The notes under the pieces were generated by a model. It was not told where the DNA came from, did not search any database, and saw nothing but the letters and a program-made list of their open reading frames with translations. A stretch of 43,180 nucleotides of DNA from Phoronis ovalis (lineage: Eukaryota > Phoronida > Phoronidae), in the NCBI GenBank assembly GCA_028565635.1, contig JAOXYB010053611.1, positions 1-43,180 on the forward strand. Direction: 5' to 3'. A program made the position numbers and the translations under genes. Of the stretch, positions 33,231-43,180 are shown one piece after another (position 1 is the first letter of the stretch; every line of letters starts with the position of its first letter).

Positions 33231-36200
33231 CTACAAATAAATGTAACAAAGCGCCATTAATATGGCATGCATACATGTAGCCTTTGAGCAGTTTTGCAAC
33301 GCATCCCGAATGTAGAGTAACAGAAGATATTTTCTATTATTGAAAGTTAACACAACAAAACAATAAATGGGGTATGTACTTACATAACCACAACACTGCT
33401 GTTAGCGTAAATCCAAAGACGACCCCAAAACATCCTGAGTATACGATTGGATAAATATTTCTGTAGCAATCTTTAGTCTCATTAAATATCCTTTTGTTAT
33501 ATAGTTCGTTTTCACATTTACACTCCACACTAAACAAACATCCAAACCATAAGTCAGAATTTGCAGACGCATTGCAGTAGCATTCAGCTAGGATTACGGG
33601 AGCTGGTGTAGGAACTGGCTCGGTGCAGTAGTCGCCCATAAACCCGGTTGGACATAGACACATATATCCGTTCAAAAGATTTGCACATGAAGAAGTGTTT
33701 GAACATGGTGAACTAAAATAAATGATAACATGAAGGAAACGTGAATGTTATGTTTTAAAAAACAGAGAACAAGCCAATACTGTTATCTTTCTTTTCCTAC
33801 AGAGGGCAGAATATAGTCACCTTTCGTAAATTTACTGTGACTATCAGTAAACTGAATACAATGCATTTTTTAAAGGGAAAGCAGTATTTTAAAAGGAACG
33901 AATAATTATATCAGGATACCTTAAACATTCGTTAATATCAATATCACAGTTTGCTCCCGTCCATCCTGGAATACACTGACAGCTGTAGGCATTAGGTTCA
34001 TTTGTACATGTAGCATGATTCATACAAGGGTGGCTGTAATAATTAAAGACGCTGAAGTATAATAAACGAGAAAAACAATCCAGCATATATAAAGCTTAGG
34101 AGAAGCGTGACCACAAAGAGTGGAACAGAATGACTTCAATGTAAATGTCTGGAGATTAGAATTGATGTCCTTAATATAGGTAACTGAGACTCATTAAAAC
34201 TAAAATGGGCCAGGCATATTAATGAAATATGGCATCTATATAAAAAGTTACCTTCTGCAAGGATTTTCATCATATTCGCACTGAGTACCAGACACTTCTG
34301 GAGGACAATCGCAGCGCCACGCATCGACGAGGTCAATGCAAGAACCGTTATTTTGACAGGGTACGCTAAAGCACAATAATAAAACGAAAAACATGACATA
34401 AATCTGTAAAAGTGCAATAACAATGTACAAGGCAATTTCCTTAAATATGAAACTGCTATAATGAAACCATTACACCATGCACTTTATCTGTGACTTTTTT
34501 AATAATAAATATACGTAAATAATTAGTATTTTTCGAGTTTGCCAAATTATTTACTAACCTTGCACACTCGTTTACATCCGATTCACAGTGAGTCCCCACA
34601 TAGCCTTGAACACATTGACATACATAACCATCCACGTTATCAACACAAGTGGCTGTATTTTGGCACGAGTTGCTACAACAAAATGCATGGAAATAATAAA
34701 TACATGTAAATTACAGTTAGCGTCTGTTCAAAGTTTTTGTTCTTTTACATATACAGCAGTGGTTCTGAGTATTTCCATTTAAATCAAGTTATAAAGAATG
34801 TTTTTATTAGGCAAAGACGTGTTTCACAATACGGTAATTTAAATTAGCTTCTTACGTCATCATAGACATTTACCTTGCGCACTCGTTGATGTTATTATCG
34901 CAGTTTGTTCCATTCCAACCGGGATCGCAAGCACAGCTGCGTCCATTTATTAAGTCAGTACATACTCCATGGAAGCATGGGTTGCTGTAATTAAAATATT
35001 CCAAACTAGCTTATTGTAGTGGGAAGTTCAGATTAAAACAATTCGCAATCATGCACAATTTACTCATGCATCTAAGTTATTTTTGAAGTTGATGGCTCTT
35101 TTGACGGAGTAGGTGGCTTTGACAGAAAAACATTCATGGTGTATTCGCGGTTTTATTAATATTCTACCTTAGATTTGTAGGAAAAAATATTAACATAACG
35201 TAACGTAACCTAATCAAATATATAACCTAACATAACATAATATAATGAGAGATTAACCTATTACTTACCTAGAGCACTCATCAACATTATTATCACAGTG
35301 TGTTCCATCCCATCCTGGATCACAAGTACAGTTGTATTCATTTACAAAATCAGTACAATTACCATGAGCACAGGGATTTCTACGACACAAAAATACAAAA
35401 CACGTTATATTTTCTTTCTGTATGACGCTGAGTATGCATAACATGGAAAACCTGATCAAGATCCTTATGGATCTGCTCAACTCTAACACAACTTTACTCG
35501 CGTATAAAAAATAAAAATTATGTAAATATATTTATCATTTCCTTATTCTCATACAATATGCAGTGTTTCATATTCTCCCCTACTTAACTAGCGTTGTTGC
35601 CATCGATATTTACCTTGCACATTCATCAATGTTATTGTTGCATGTTGTTCCATTCCATCCGGGATCGCAAACACAACTGTATCCATTTAGTAGGTCAACG
35701 CATGATCCATGGATGCAAGAATTACTGTAATATATAACTGAAATTTCACTAAATTTTTAACCTGGTTAATCTAATTACAATTTTTAGACGTAATTTTACT
35801 ACGAAAGGTAAACTGTTTTGCAAGCTTTCAAAAGCAATTTAGTGTTCCGAATTTTATGAAATGTGCAACATAATGTTTAGGAAATGGAAGTTAGATTTAG
35901 GTATGGCATAATTATTTGTAGAACAAATAAATTTTCTTATTTATTTCCATGTAGCATGCAAGTCAAAATATACCAAAGTAAATGGGAATATTTCAAATAT
36001 AATTTTGGCAGTTCCTATACCTCCCCCATGACCTTGTGCGTTTCTAATTTCATGCAAATTAGATATCTGGGTTGTTTTTTTAAACACAGTAAGAATTTAT
36101 TTTAGGAATAAGAAATAATTCACATATACATCAATAAAAGTTGCTGGATTCCCTGGACTTTGACTAACTACTCTTTCAAAACTATAAGACAGAAATTATT

Positions 36201-39200
36201 TTTTGATGCATTTATATTGTACTGCACGATATTTGCCTTTCTGTTTTTTTAAAACGTTTAAAAACATCAAGGCGACAGTAATTGTATACTACTGTTTTTG
36301 CGACGATCTCATTGACTTACAACTTACTTAAATTGTAACTTACTTTGCACATTCGTCAATATCTGTTTCACAGTGTACACCGGATAATCCAGGATGACAC
36401 TGGCATGTGTAATTGTTGACATTATCTATACAGGTAGATCCATTTTGACATGGTGCACTGTAGTAATTAAAAGACATGTCTCAAGTGTATGGTGTACATT
36501 AGAACATCTAATATTTTCCTATTTCATACAGTAGTATACCTTCTAATTTCTAAAAATATCTTAATAAGTGTGTTTCTGTGTTCGGTAAAAATCCCACCTT
36601 CTATTGATGGACTATCAAGGTGACTTGCGAACTTTTTAACGTTATAGCTAGCATATCGCGTGTACATGAATGTCACATATTTCGACACCTAAATAAATAA
36701 AGCTTATAGACTAGTGATTTTTTTTTACCCAGAGCACTCATCCACGTCAGTTTCACAGAAGTTTCCAATATACCCCGAAACGCACACACAAGAATAACCA
36801 GACGCTCCATCTTGGCACGTGGCTCCATTGACACAACTATGACCAGGACAACTATCTTGAATATCTGTAATAAGCGACAAGCGAGAACATTTATATTTTT
36901 TCTCGTATTAAATCAATATTCCAGACTCTATAATTGAACAATTTAACTAGAAATTAAAACAAAGGAAAATCTGCCACGTGTCATAAAGTTGGAAGGTCGC
37001 TTTCACACATGTGCGTGTAACAAGTACATAAAAAGTCAAAATAAGTAGACATAACGCAAGACAATTAATTTTCGTTTAAAAAATTGAGCTATGAATTTCT
37101 TAAATCATGAATCATGTGTTAAATGTTCTCTTACCGTTTTCACAATGTACACCACCGAAGCCAGTGACACAAGTACACGTGTATTTTTCTTCTAGATTAT
37201 TACAAGTTCCGTTATTCTGACAAGGTGAGCTACTACATTCATCAACGTCTACAAATAAAAACGTATTATTGCTCAACAATTCAGTAATAATTATAACAGG
37301 CTAAACGCTTTTAGGAAATCTACGAGTTGCCGCTGTGGACAGGACAAAATATACACAGAATCTGGGCACAAGGTGCCACTGGGCAAAAGTCAAGAGTTCA
37401 TATCTTAATCAAGACATATAGGTTGCTGAAAGATGGAAGAAAAAAAGGTAAACGAAAAAAAAGAAAACATGTCAAGATAAATGGACTCTTTGTCCCAGTG
37501 TACTGTCTCTAGCGGGCATGCATAATTATCGATGAATTATCAAACAAACTGATTCAAATCAAGCTCAAAGAAACTGGTTAAAATGCAATTAGTGAAGGCT
37601 ACTGACAAGACAACGAAAAACGGTACACAAAAGCAGTATAAAGGTAGCTGGACCTTTCGTAAACAAACCTTTAAAGCCACTATATACTTATTAGCTTAAA
37701 ATAGTTTTAACATGTAAATTAAAAACAGTTTCAAAACAGGAGGACATACCAAGTGAGATGCGCAAGTTGTGGAAACGAGAACAGTTAATCCAGCATAAAT
37801 TAAGAACTAATGCTTTTGTAGTTTGCAGCTATAGTGGCGCGGAATCGCATAGAACTACAATAATAGTTAGAAAACACGCTTAAATAAAATAACATTAAAA
37901 TAAGTAAAGCAAATAAAAACATAAATGAAACATTTTCTTGTAATGTTCACGTCATCCATTTCGATCTATGATCATGGCTTTATAAATCATAATTACAGTC
38001 AGAGTAAACATTTACATACCCCATGCTAATAATGAAAAACATCGATATTCGCTGGATTTTCTGAAAATTGATATGCACAAAGTAATGACATAATTAATAA
38101 AACTGATATAGAATTTACGAACATGTTCTTAATCGAATGCATTATATGTGAATATTGTGAAAGTACTCGACATAAAGACAGTTTGTTTATTTCTTAGTGA
38201 GTTTTCCGGTAAGAAGGTTTTTAAAATAACTTTCCAAGTTTTTTAAATTAATATAATATATAATATAATAGTATGTGACAATTTATAATCAGAAATAGTT
38301 TACCCATTTGCGTCTTCTGCCATAACACACGCCAGATTTTCTCCCTTTTGATCTTCTGTTGGCGTCCAGTAAAAGGCCACGAACTTTACATCAGATCGAG
38401 CAAGATCGTCATCTCGTATACTTGTTCTAACTAAACCAGGTGGACCGGAAATAGAAAATACAGTCACCCTAGAAAATACAACAGGGTACATCATAGGGGT
38501 ACAACCATATGGATTGTCTTTTACTGGCGTTACTACTATTTTGCTTCTCCGTTTCCATATGTACACGTTATTATATGACCCGTGTTTATAATTGTTGGCA
38601 GATTCAGACGGTCTCGGAGGCGTCATTCACAACTTCATTTTAGAACTTTTTTTACGGAACACTAACGGATGGATTTATTCAGACTGCACTTATATATACT
38701 TCGGAGTTAACATAGAGAGTTGCGGAGTGTGATGATACACCGTAAATATAGTTTAACCAAGGAAATTTAATTGTACATACGGTATAGAAGAATTTTCTTC
38801 ATTCACAGCATATACTTTGATAACGATTGTGTCTTGTGGCAAAATTTGAAATTTAGCATTTGCTAATGGGGTAGGACTCTGAAAAACTGGCTTCGAATTG
38901 CAAGGTACAGCGTAAGTTGGTGTAGTGACAAGAAACTGAAATTACAAAAAGAAATTTGAGCAATGCAAATTATATATAATCGGGTAGTCACAATAGTTTG
39001 TTTTATATATTACAAAATATTTTTGAAATATAGTGGCCGTAGAATTGTTTCCCTTAGTTCATGCATCTGACTGAGAAAAGACATAAATGCGAAGCATGTG
39101 GCAATTGTGAGTATGTTCTGAGATACATACCTTGAGAATTTGGCCACTTACAGTAATATACAAAACTTGATAGTAGCACTTATTAATACTTTCTAAGCAG

Positions 39201-41610
39201 GCTTCGTTTTTACCAAATGCAGGTAACTAAAATCGAAACCTAGCCAACAGAAGTTTATAAAGAAAGTTTAATATTTAATTACCTGTAATGGTACTGAACT
39301 AAGAGGATCACTTGTAGTTTTTGTGTCTGTCCCCACGGTAATTGTCTCCCTCGGATAATCTTCAATTGTCAACGCCACAGCATACCATCCACCAGATACA
39401 AATGTCTGGGTTACAGTGGCATCAAACCGTATAGTACACGTGTCCTGAAATAAAAATCCAAAAGCAAGAATAACTTTTATACAAAAATGAAATGAATGGT
39501 TAAACTTCATACAGGTGGACACAGGCTATAAAGCATACAAGTTTCAAAAAAGATTAGAGTTAGAATTATGAAAGTAAGTAATTGCATGCTATTATACCGC
39601 CACATTTTATTTCTTACGTGATAATACTACTATTGTCTTAGTTTGACCACCGTGATACTTTAACTATGGCACTAATGCCAAAATCCTGTATTTGTATAAT
39701 TTATTTACTATTTTGAGGACAATGTTTTGTAATTTTAATAACGTTTTATAAAATGTCGACGACGCAGTCAGTACTGTGTTCAACAATTCTTAGTACTTTC
39801 ATGCGATTGGCAAAAACTTAAATCATTTCATTAATGGAACCAAAACGTTACCATGTCGTGGGCATTTTAAAATTCAGAGAACCGAAGACAACAAGCAGCC
39901 GTTACCTCCTCTAAAGTGGCTCCTGGTAATGCGTCGCAGATAGAATCACACTCAACACCAGCCGCCCATCTGCATTTTGTAACATCGCCATCAGGATCAA
40001 CCAAAGGAATTTTCAAGGTAGCGTTACAGGTGTACTGATATCTATAACATTAACGGAATATTAAGCTGTATGTAAAAATTAAAAATGGATGTAAAATGTT
40101 TTTACTTGTAAATTACGGAATTGAAGCTTCAAAAGTAATGGTTCGAAAGCAGTTTTATCATTAGCCAATATACTTGTCACCATGGATTGTTGCTTTTTGA
40201 AACAAACATTTTTTTGTGACATTTTAGTAAGAAATTGAATAAGAATGGGTAGCAAATATTTGCCTAACATAATTCCATATTCTAGTAAATATTTGAATTG
40301 GCGTGAATTTAAAGAACTCGCTGCCAGGACACTGCCGAGAATCACACTCTTGCAACTCTATAACTAATAGATTTATTTAACCTCCGTAAATTACACCGAA
40401 ACTTTTCAAACTGTTAATTACTTCGTATACATTTCCTCTTGGTACACCAGGCTTGGTATGTGTGTAATTTGAACAAATTTAAAAAGCATCTAATTAACCT
40501 GAAAACTGGGTTGCTCAACGATGTAGGGCTACTATTTGAACTATTAATATCACTCCGTGTTCTTAAGTCAACTGTTGTCAAAATTGACCATGTTGTAGCA
40601 GTGACACTATCTAACCCTATCCAATTTCCACCTTTATATCTGCAATGAAATTAAACAAGTAGATTATATCCAACATTAAGGTATATCACAATTGTTCTTT
40701 TGTATCAATAAAATTCAAAATCACTAAAAACAAGGCTTTTTTAGCTTTAAAAAACATTTCTAAATTTTGTTTTAAAAATGTTAAAACGGTTTATTATATA
40801 GAGGTATTTGAAAATGTAAATTGAGGTTTTGAACATAAAGTTCTTTGATAAAGTCAGAATTTTTCATCATACATAATAGTTATATAAGCGTTAACATTAC
40901 GCTGATTTCCTGGGTATGGCTATCTGTTTTTCCTTGGCACCAGACTAATCATTAATCCGTAAAAATCAAACACCAAAATCCTATACTTTCAAATATATAC
41001 ATTTTCGAATACCTCTGTCCCAGTGTCTCTTTCTTGAGTTAAATGTTTCACAAAAAATGAAAAATGGTCTTAATAGGAACCTAAAATTTCTGTTTCATTT
41101 ATTTCGGGCTGAATGACTCTTTAGTCTACTACTACCTCGTTTGGACTGTTGAAGTAGGCTATTTGCATACGCAATGTGACCAAGTTGATTCCTCAATTAC
41201 AAGTCTATGCTTATAAATAAATCGGACGAAAGTACAGATAAAAGTTATTTAAGTGAGCAGGTGATTCTATATTAAACAGAGCGTATCACAGTTGGTGATA
41301 GCGGAATTTGATTGTATATTTTTAGGGTTACTATTCATTTTTTTACGCACCCAACAATAATGTTATTGTCAGTAGTGAATGTTTTTGTAAAAACATCTTG
41401 CCCTTGCTCCCAATTTTCAGCAGTATTATATGATGTAATCCAGTAGTCCATGAGATCCAATTCTTCTTCGGGTGTCGCACACCCTGAGTAGCATTTCCAA
41501 GATTTGAGATCATTCGGTGCCACTCCCCAAGTATTCAGTTTAGTATCATCACAAGTTGCTCCACATGGTCCACGGCTGATAAGCCATCCGGCTTTCCAAT
41601 AAAATTTAGC
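33085..41610 (-). CDS. Gene C: EGF-repeat type I transmembrane protein (10 EGF modules), inverted paralogue
   Basis: The exons on the minus strand, in order, are 41610-41351, 40639-40499, 40041-39906, 39444-39283, 38935-38781, 38468-38304, 38060-38020, 37248-37135, 36864-36729, 36457-36344, 35724-35614, 35379-35269, 34984-34874, 34672-34559, 34365-34252, 34033-33920, 33712-33384 and 33230-33085. They join in frame to 857 residues plus TAA, with the same intron phases as A and B. The equivalent of exon 1 (signal peptide) was not found up to the window edge, so the gene is 5'-partial as annotated. It is more diverged from A and B than those are from each other. The order is ectodomain, ten EGF modules, six-cysteine membrane-proximal module, transmembrane helix and a short basic tail. 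Role unknown. Confidence 0.85.
33384..33712 (-). CDS. Gene C exon with last EGF, membrane-proximal cysteine module and transmembrane helix
   Basis: It opens [19 protein letters not shown] (EGF10, hydroxylation-type pattern retained) and continues with a proline-rich linker [10 protein letters not shown]. The module ECYCNAS...[13 protein letters not shown]...DCYRNIYP keeps six cysteines. The helix is [20 protein letters not shown]. Retaining the next intron would end the protein after [15 protein letters not shown]. Confidence 0.85.
33920..37248 (-). CDS. Gene C EGF array (nine exons)
   Basis: From the 5' end: one full EGF (DVDEC start, 37248-37135); EGF2 plus Cys1 of EGF3 (36864-36729); then seven phase 2-2 cassettes. 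Three consecutive cassettes (35724-35614, 35379-35269, 34984-34874) are 111 bases long and share HGxC-x-D-x2-N...CDPGW-x-GT-x-C, a local expansion of the cassette type present twice in A and once in B. The cassette at 34365-34252 ends ENPCRR, matching the atypical NVDPC junction of A and B. The donor of the second exon gives SG rather than the usual R/S junction. All modules keep six cysteines. Confidence 0.86.
35191..35246 (+). repeat. Degenerate TAAC-type short repeat
   Basis: TAACATAACGTAACGTAACC and, a little further on, TATAACCTAACATAACATAA form an imperfect pentamer array in an intron of gene C. A simple repeat; no function evident. Confidence 0.7.
38020..41610 (-). CDS. Gene C conserved N-terminal ectodomain (exons 2-8 equivalents)
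   Basis: The seven exons match A and B exons 2-8 in phase, and nearly in length. Landmarks: [111 protein letters not shown] and [12 protein letters not shown]. All twelve ectodomain cysteines seen in A and B are conserved. The strongest conservation lies in the exon 5 (GGWYAVAL) and exon 7 (RTSIRDDDL) equivalents, which may mark the functional core. Confidence 0.85.
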
Positions 41611-42963
41611 CTAAAACGTAGCCTATAGTGTTATTCCTTAAAGCAGAATTAAAATAAGATTTGCATGATTTATAATCCACAAAATGTTTTAAAACATGTT
41701 TGAGTATGCTAAATAAAATATTTTTATTCAATAAATATCCGCATTTTATGTAACGAAATGCTAAAAACAACGTAAGAAAACACGTCCCGAAAGGCTGCCC
41801 AAACCAGGAATGCAAGTCACTAAAAATTCGTACATCTGCTGGGGAAGCACCTGAATGTGAATTATGGCCCTGTCTATATAGTTAATCCCTGCTCGTTAAT
41901 GGCATAAAGAAGCCTCTAAACAAGTGGCTGAGGAGGTTCCAAAAATAGATTCTAAGCAAGATCTATGTCGAAATTTGTATACTATTTAAGACTGAAATTT
42001 TTGGACCCACAAAAGAAAAAACAAGACTTTGACCGCGAAAATTAGACATCAAACAAGACTTGTGTAAAACTCCAGGGTTAAAAACAATACCCTTTTTTGG
42101 TCACCTAAAAATAAAGAAAAAATTATTGCAAGCCACCGAAAGAAATACAAATCAAAAAAAGAAAATGAATCCAACGCAGAGAGTGAAACAAGAAAATTAT
42201 ATTTTGCAAAGAAAATGCGTGAGACAAGAAAACGAAAACGCGAGGAAGAGAGTAAAAAAGCAAAAAATAAAAAAATAATAAACGTGTGAAAGCTTGTAGG
42301 CAAAAGAAGAAAATAAACATCAATTTGAGTGTATAGATGCAATGAAAATGTAAACAATTTTATGGAAAAACATGACAACAATATATTTAAAGAATAAATT
42401 ATTTGAACATTCAATTGCTTTATGTTATTTATTGTTATGTCAGCATTATGTACAAATGACATAGACCTACTTAAAAATGAAAATGAATATGTTTTCAAGT
42501 TTTGTTGAGAATTTGAAAGCCACATCTGGTTTAAAACGAAAGTTATAGTAATTTATGTGCAACCCTATCAAGTTTATGTTAGCGCAATACATGTTACGCA
42601 GTGGTGCGCGAGTATCTGACGCAACGTCTATACATAACTTTTCCGGGTTAGGTGTTAAGAGAGCATTTTACGGCTTTAGAGCTCTTATACTGGATACTTG
42701 TGGTAGATTTTCCAGGAAAGCAAATGTTTGGCGCTAACTAGTAATTAGTCTTTAACGGGAAAGCAATATTTTCCGAGTTAGTAGCGTAACGCCTGATTTT
42801 ATAGGTGCAAATGCCTTGAGTTAATTTTATTAGAATATGTTAAATTCCTCCGTGTAATAATGGATTTCCAAAACACAAGACTTTCCAGCGACAAATAAAA
42901 TACATATTATTGAACGCATCATCCATAGGGGTCGTATTTCAGTGTTTGTACGATTTTTCTTAC
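41611..42963. other. Region upstream of gene C with no recognisable first exon
   Basis: In A and B the signal-peptide exon lies about 470-500 bases upstream of exon 2. I looked for an [10 protein letters not shown]-like exon with a phase-0 donor on the minus strand here and found none. A purine-rich stretch at about 42,118-42,290 (+ strand) reads as a Lys/Arg-rich frame (...RKLYFAKKMRETRKRKREEE...) and may be an old transposon fragment or low-complexity DNA. Nothing else was recognised. Confidence 0.45.
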
Positions 42964-43086
42964 CCAAACAATTATCGCCAGCAACATTCACGACATAGCC
43001 TGCGTTACACTCGCATGTAAAACTACCTACGGTGTTGGCACAAACATCTAGATTACAATTCTGAGGGTTAGCGCATTCGTCAATAT
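42964..43086 (-). CDS. Single calcium-binding EGF exon of another gene (partial)
   Basis: A minus-strand exon between TATTTTACAG (acceptor) and G|GTAAGAAA (donor), phase 1-1, 123 bases. It reads DIDECANPQNCNLDVCANTV, then GSFTCECNAGYVVNVAGDNC. There are six cysteines; the calcium-binding DIDEC start and hydroxylation pattern C-x-N-x4-F-x-C-x-C are intact. The long Cys5-Cys6 loop and GSFTC core are of the fibrillin/fibulin type, unlike the short-loop modules of genes A-C. Its 5' exons lie beyond the window. It does not join gene C exon 2 in phase (1 versus 0), so I treat it as a separate gene or an exon whose partner was not found. Confidence 0.75.
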
Positions 43087-43180
43087 CTGTAAAATATAGT
43101 CAGTTAAATGTACAATATTGCAAATTATGTCATTTGTCAATAGATACACGCATGCCTCAGTAACTATGTACATGTACATA
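43087..43180. other. Intron sequence at right edge
   Basis: Sequence upstream (on the minus strand) of the last EGF exon, presumably intronic. No feature seen. Confidence 0.4.

Noticed and set aside
37327-37512. Lys-rich 61-codon + strand frame in a gene C intron
   Set aside because: No acceptor/donor in a usable phase and no family resemblance; chance frame in an intron.
42049-42525. 158-codon open frame on the minus strand, Phe/Leu/Ser-rich
   Set aside because: It is the antisense of a purine-rich, low-complexity stretch; no homology, no splice context and no signal-peptide layout suited to gene C.
42555-42737. 60-codon + strand frame upstream of gene C
   Set aside because: Short, without splice sites or a recognisable domain; on the minus strand HLLSWK here looked briefly like [10 protein letters not shown], but cysteine, spacing and donor are all missing.

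Overview
This is eukaryotic, AT-rich DNA. Genes are split into many short exons with canonical GT...AG introns, and there are no bacterial-style operons. The encoded proteins (multi-EGF receptors, a small cysteine-rich secreted peptide), the intron sizes and the base composition fit a spiralian animal. A bivalve mollusc, perhaps a mytilid, is my best guess, but no sequence comparison was possible.

Layout. (1) 1-4,200, + strand: a gene for a 110-residue secreted cysteine-rich peptide, probably a neuropeptide or hormone. Its single visible coding exon lies at 3,198-3,530, behind a probable non-coding first exon. (2) 6,207-17,671, + strand: gene A, 21 coding exons, 1,076 residues. (3) 20,241-30,466, + strand: gene B, a close tandem paralogue, 18 coding exons, 964 residues. 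(4) 41,610-33,085, - strand: gene C, a more diverged paralogue that converges on B, with 18 exons recovered (857 residues) and no first exon found. (5) 43,086-42,964, - strand: one calcium-binding EGF exon of a different gene at the right edge.

Genes A, B and C share one plan: signal peptide; an N-terminal ectodomain of about 370 residues with 12 invariant cysteines that I cannot assign to a named domain; 12, 9 or 10 EGF modules; a membrane-proximal cysteine module; one transmembrane helix; and a cytoplasmic tail. I rebuilt the models exon by exon from splice sites. Every intron phase agrees across the three genes, so the architecture is well supported. Most EGF exons are symmetric phase 2-2 cassettes of 111 or 114 bases, cut between Cys1 and Cys2 of each EGF. 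The array can therefore gain or lose modules in frame. The window shows this in several states: a recent intragenic duplication in A, a half-deleted EGF exon in A, a truncated copy of an ectodomain exon in B, and a run of three related cassettes in C. The tails of A and B are homologous and acidic and end in a shared KWTGST-type motif. The tail of C is short, basic and unrelated.

The best candidate for an undescribed system is this clustered, exon-modular receptor family: one conserved head on a stalk of variable length, with swapped signalling tails. An adhesion, recognition or immune role is inference only. Other content includes a probable MITE, several direct repeats, simple repeats and long intergenic or intronic stretches in which I see no genes.
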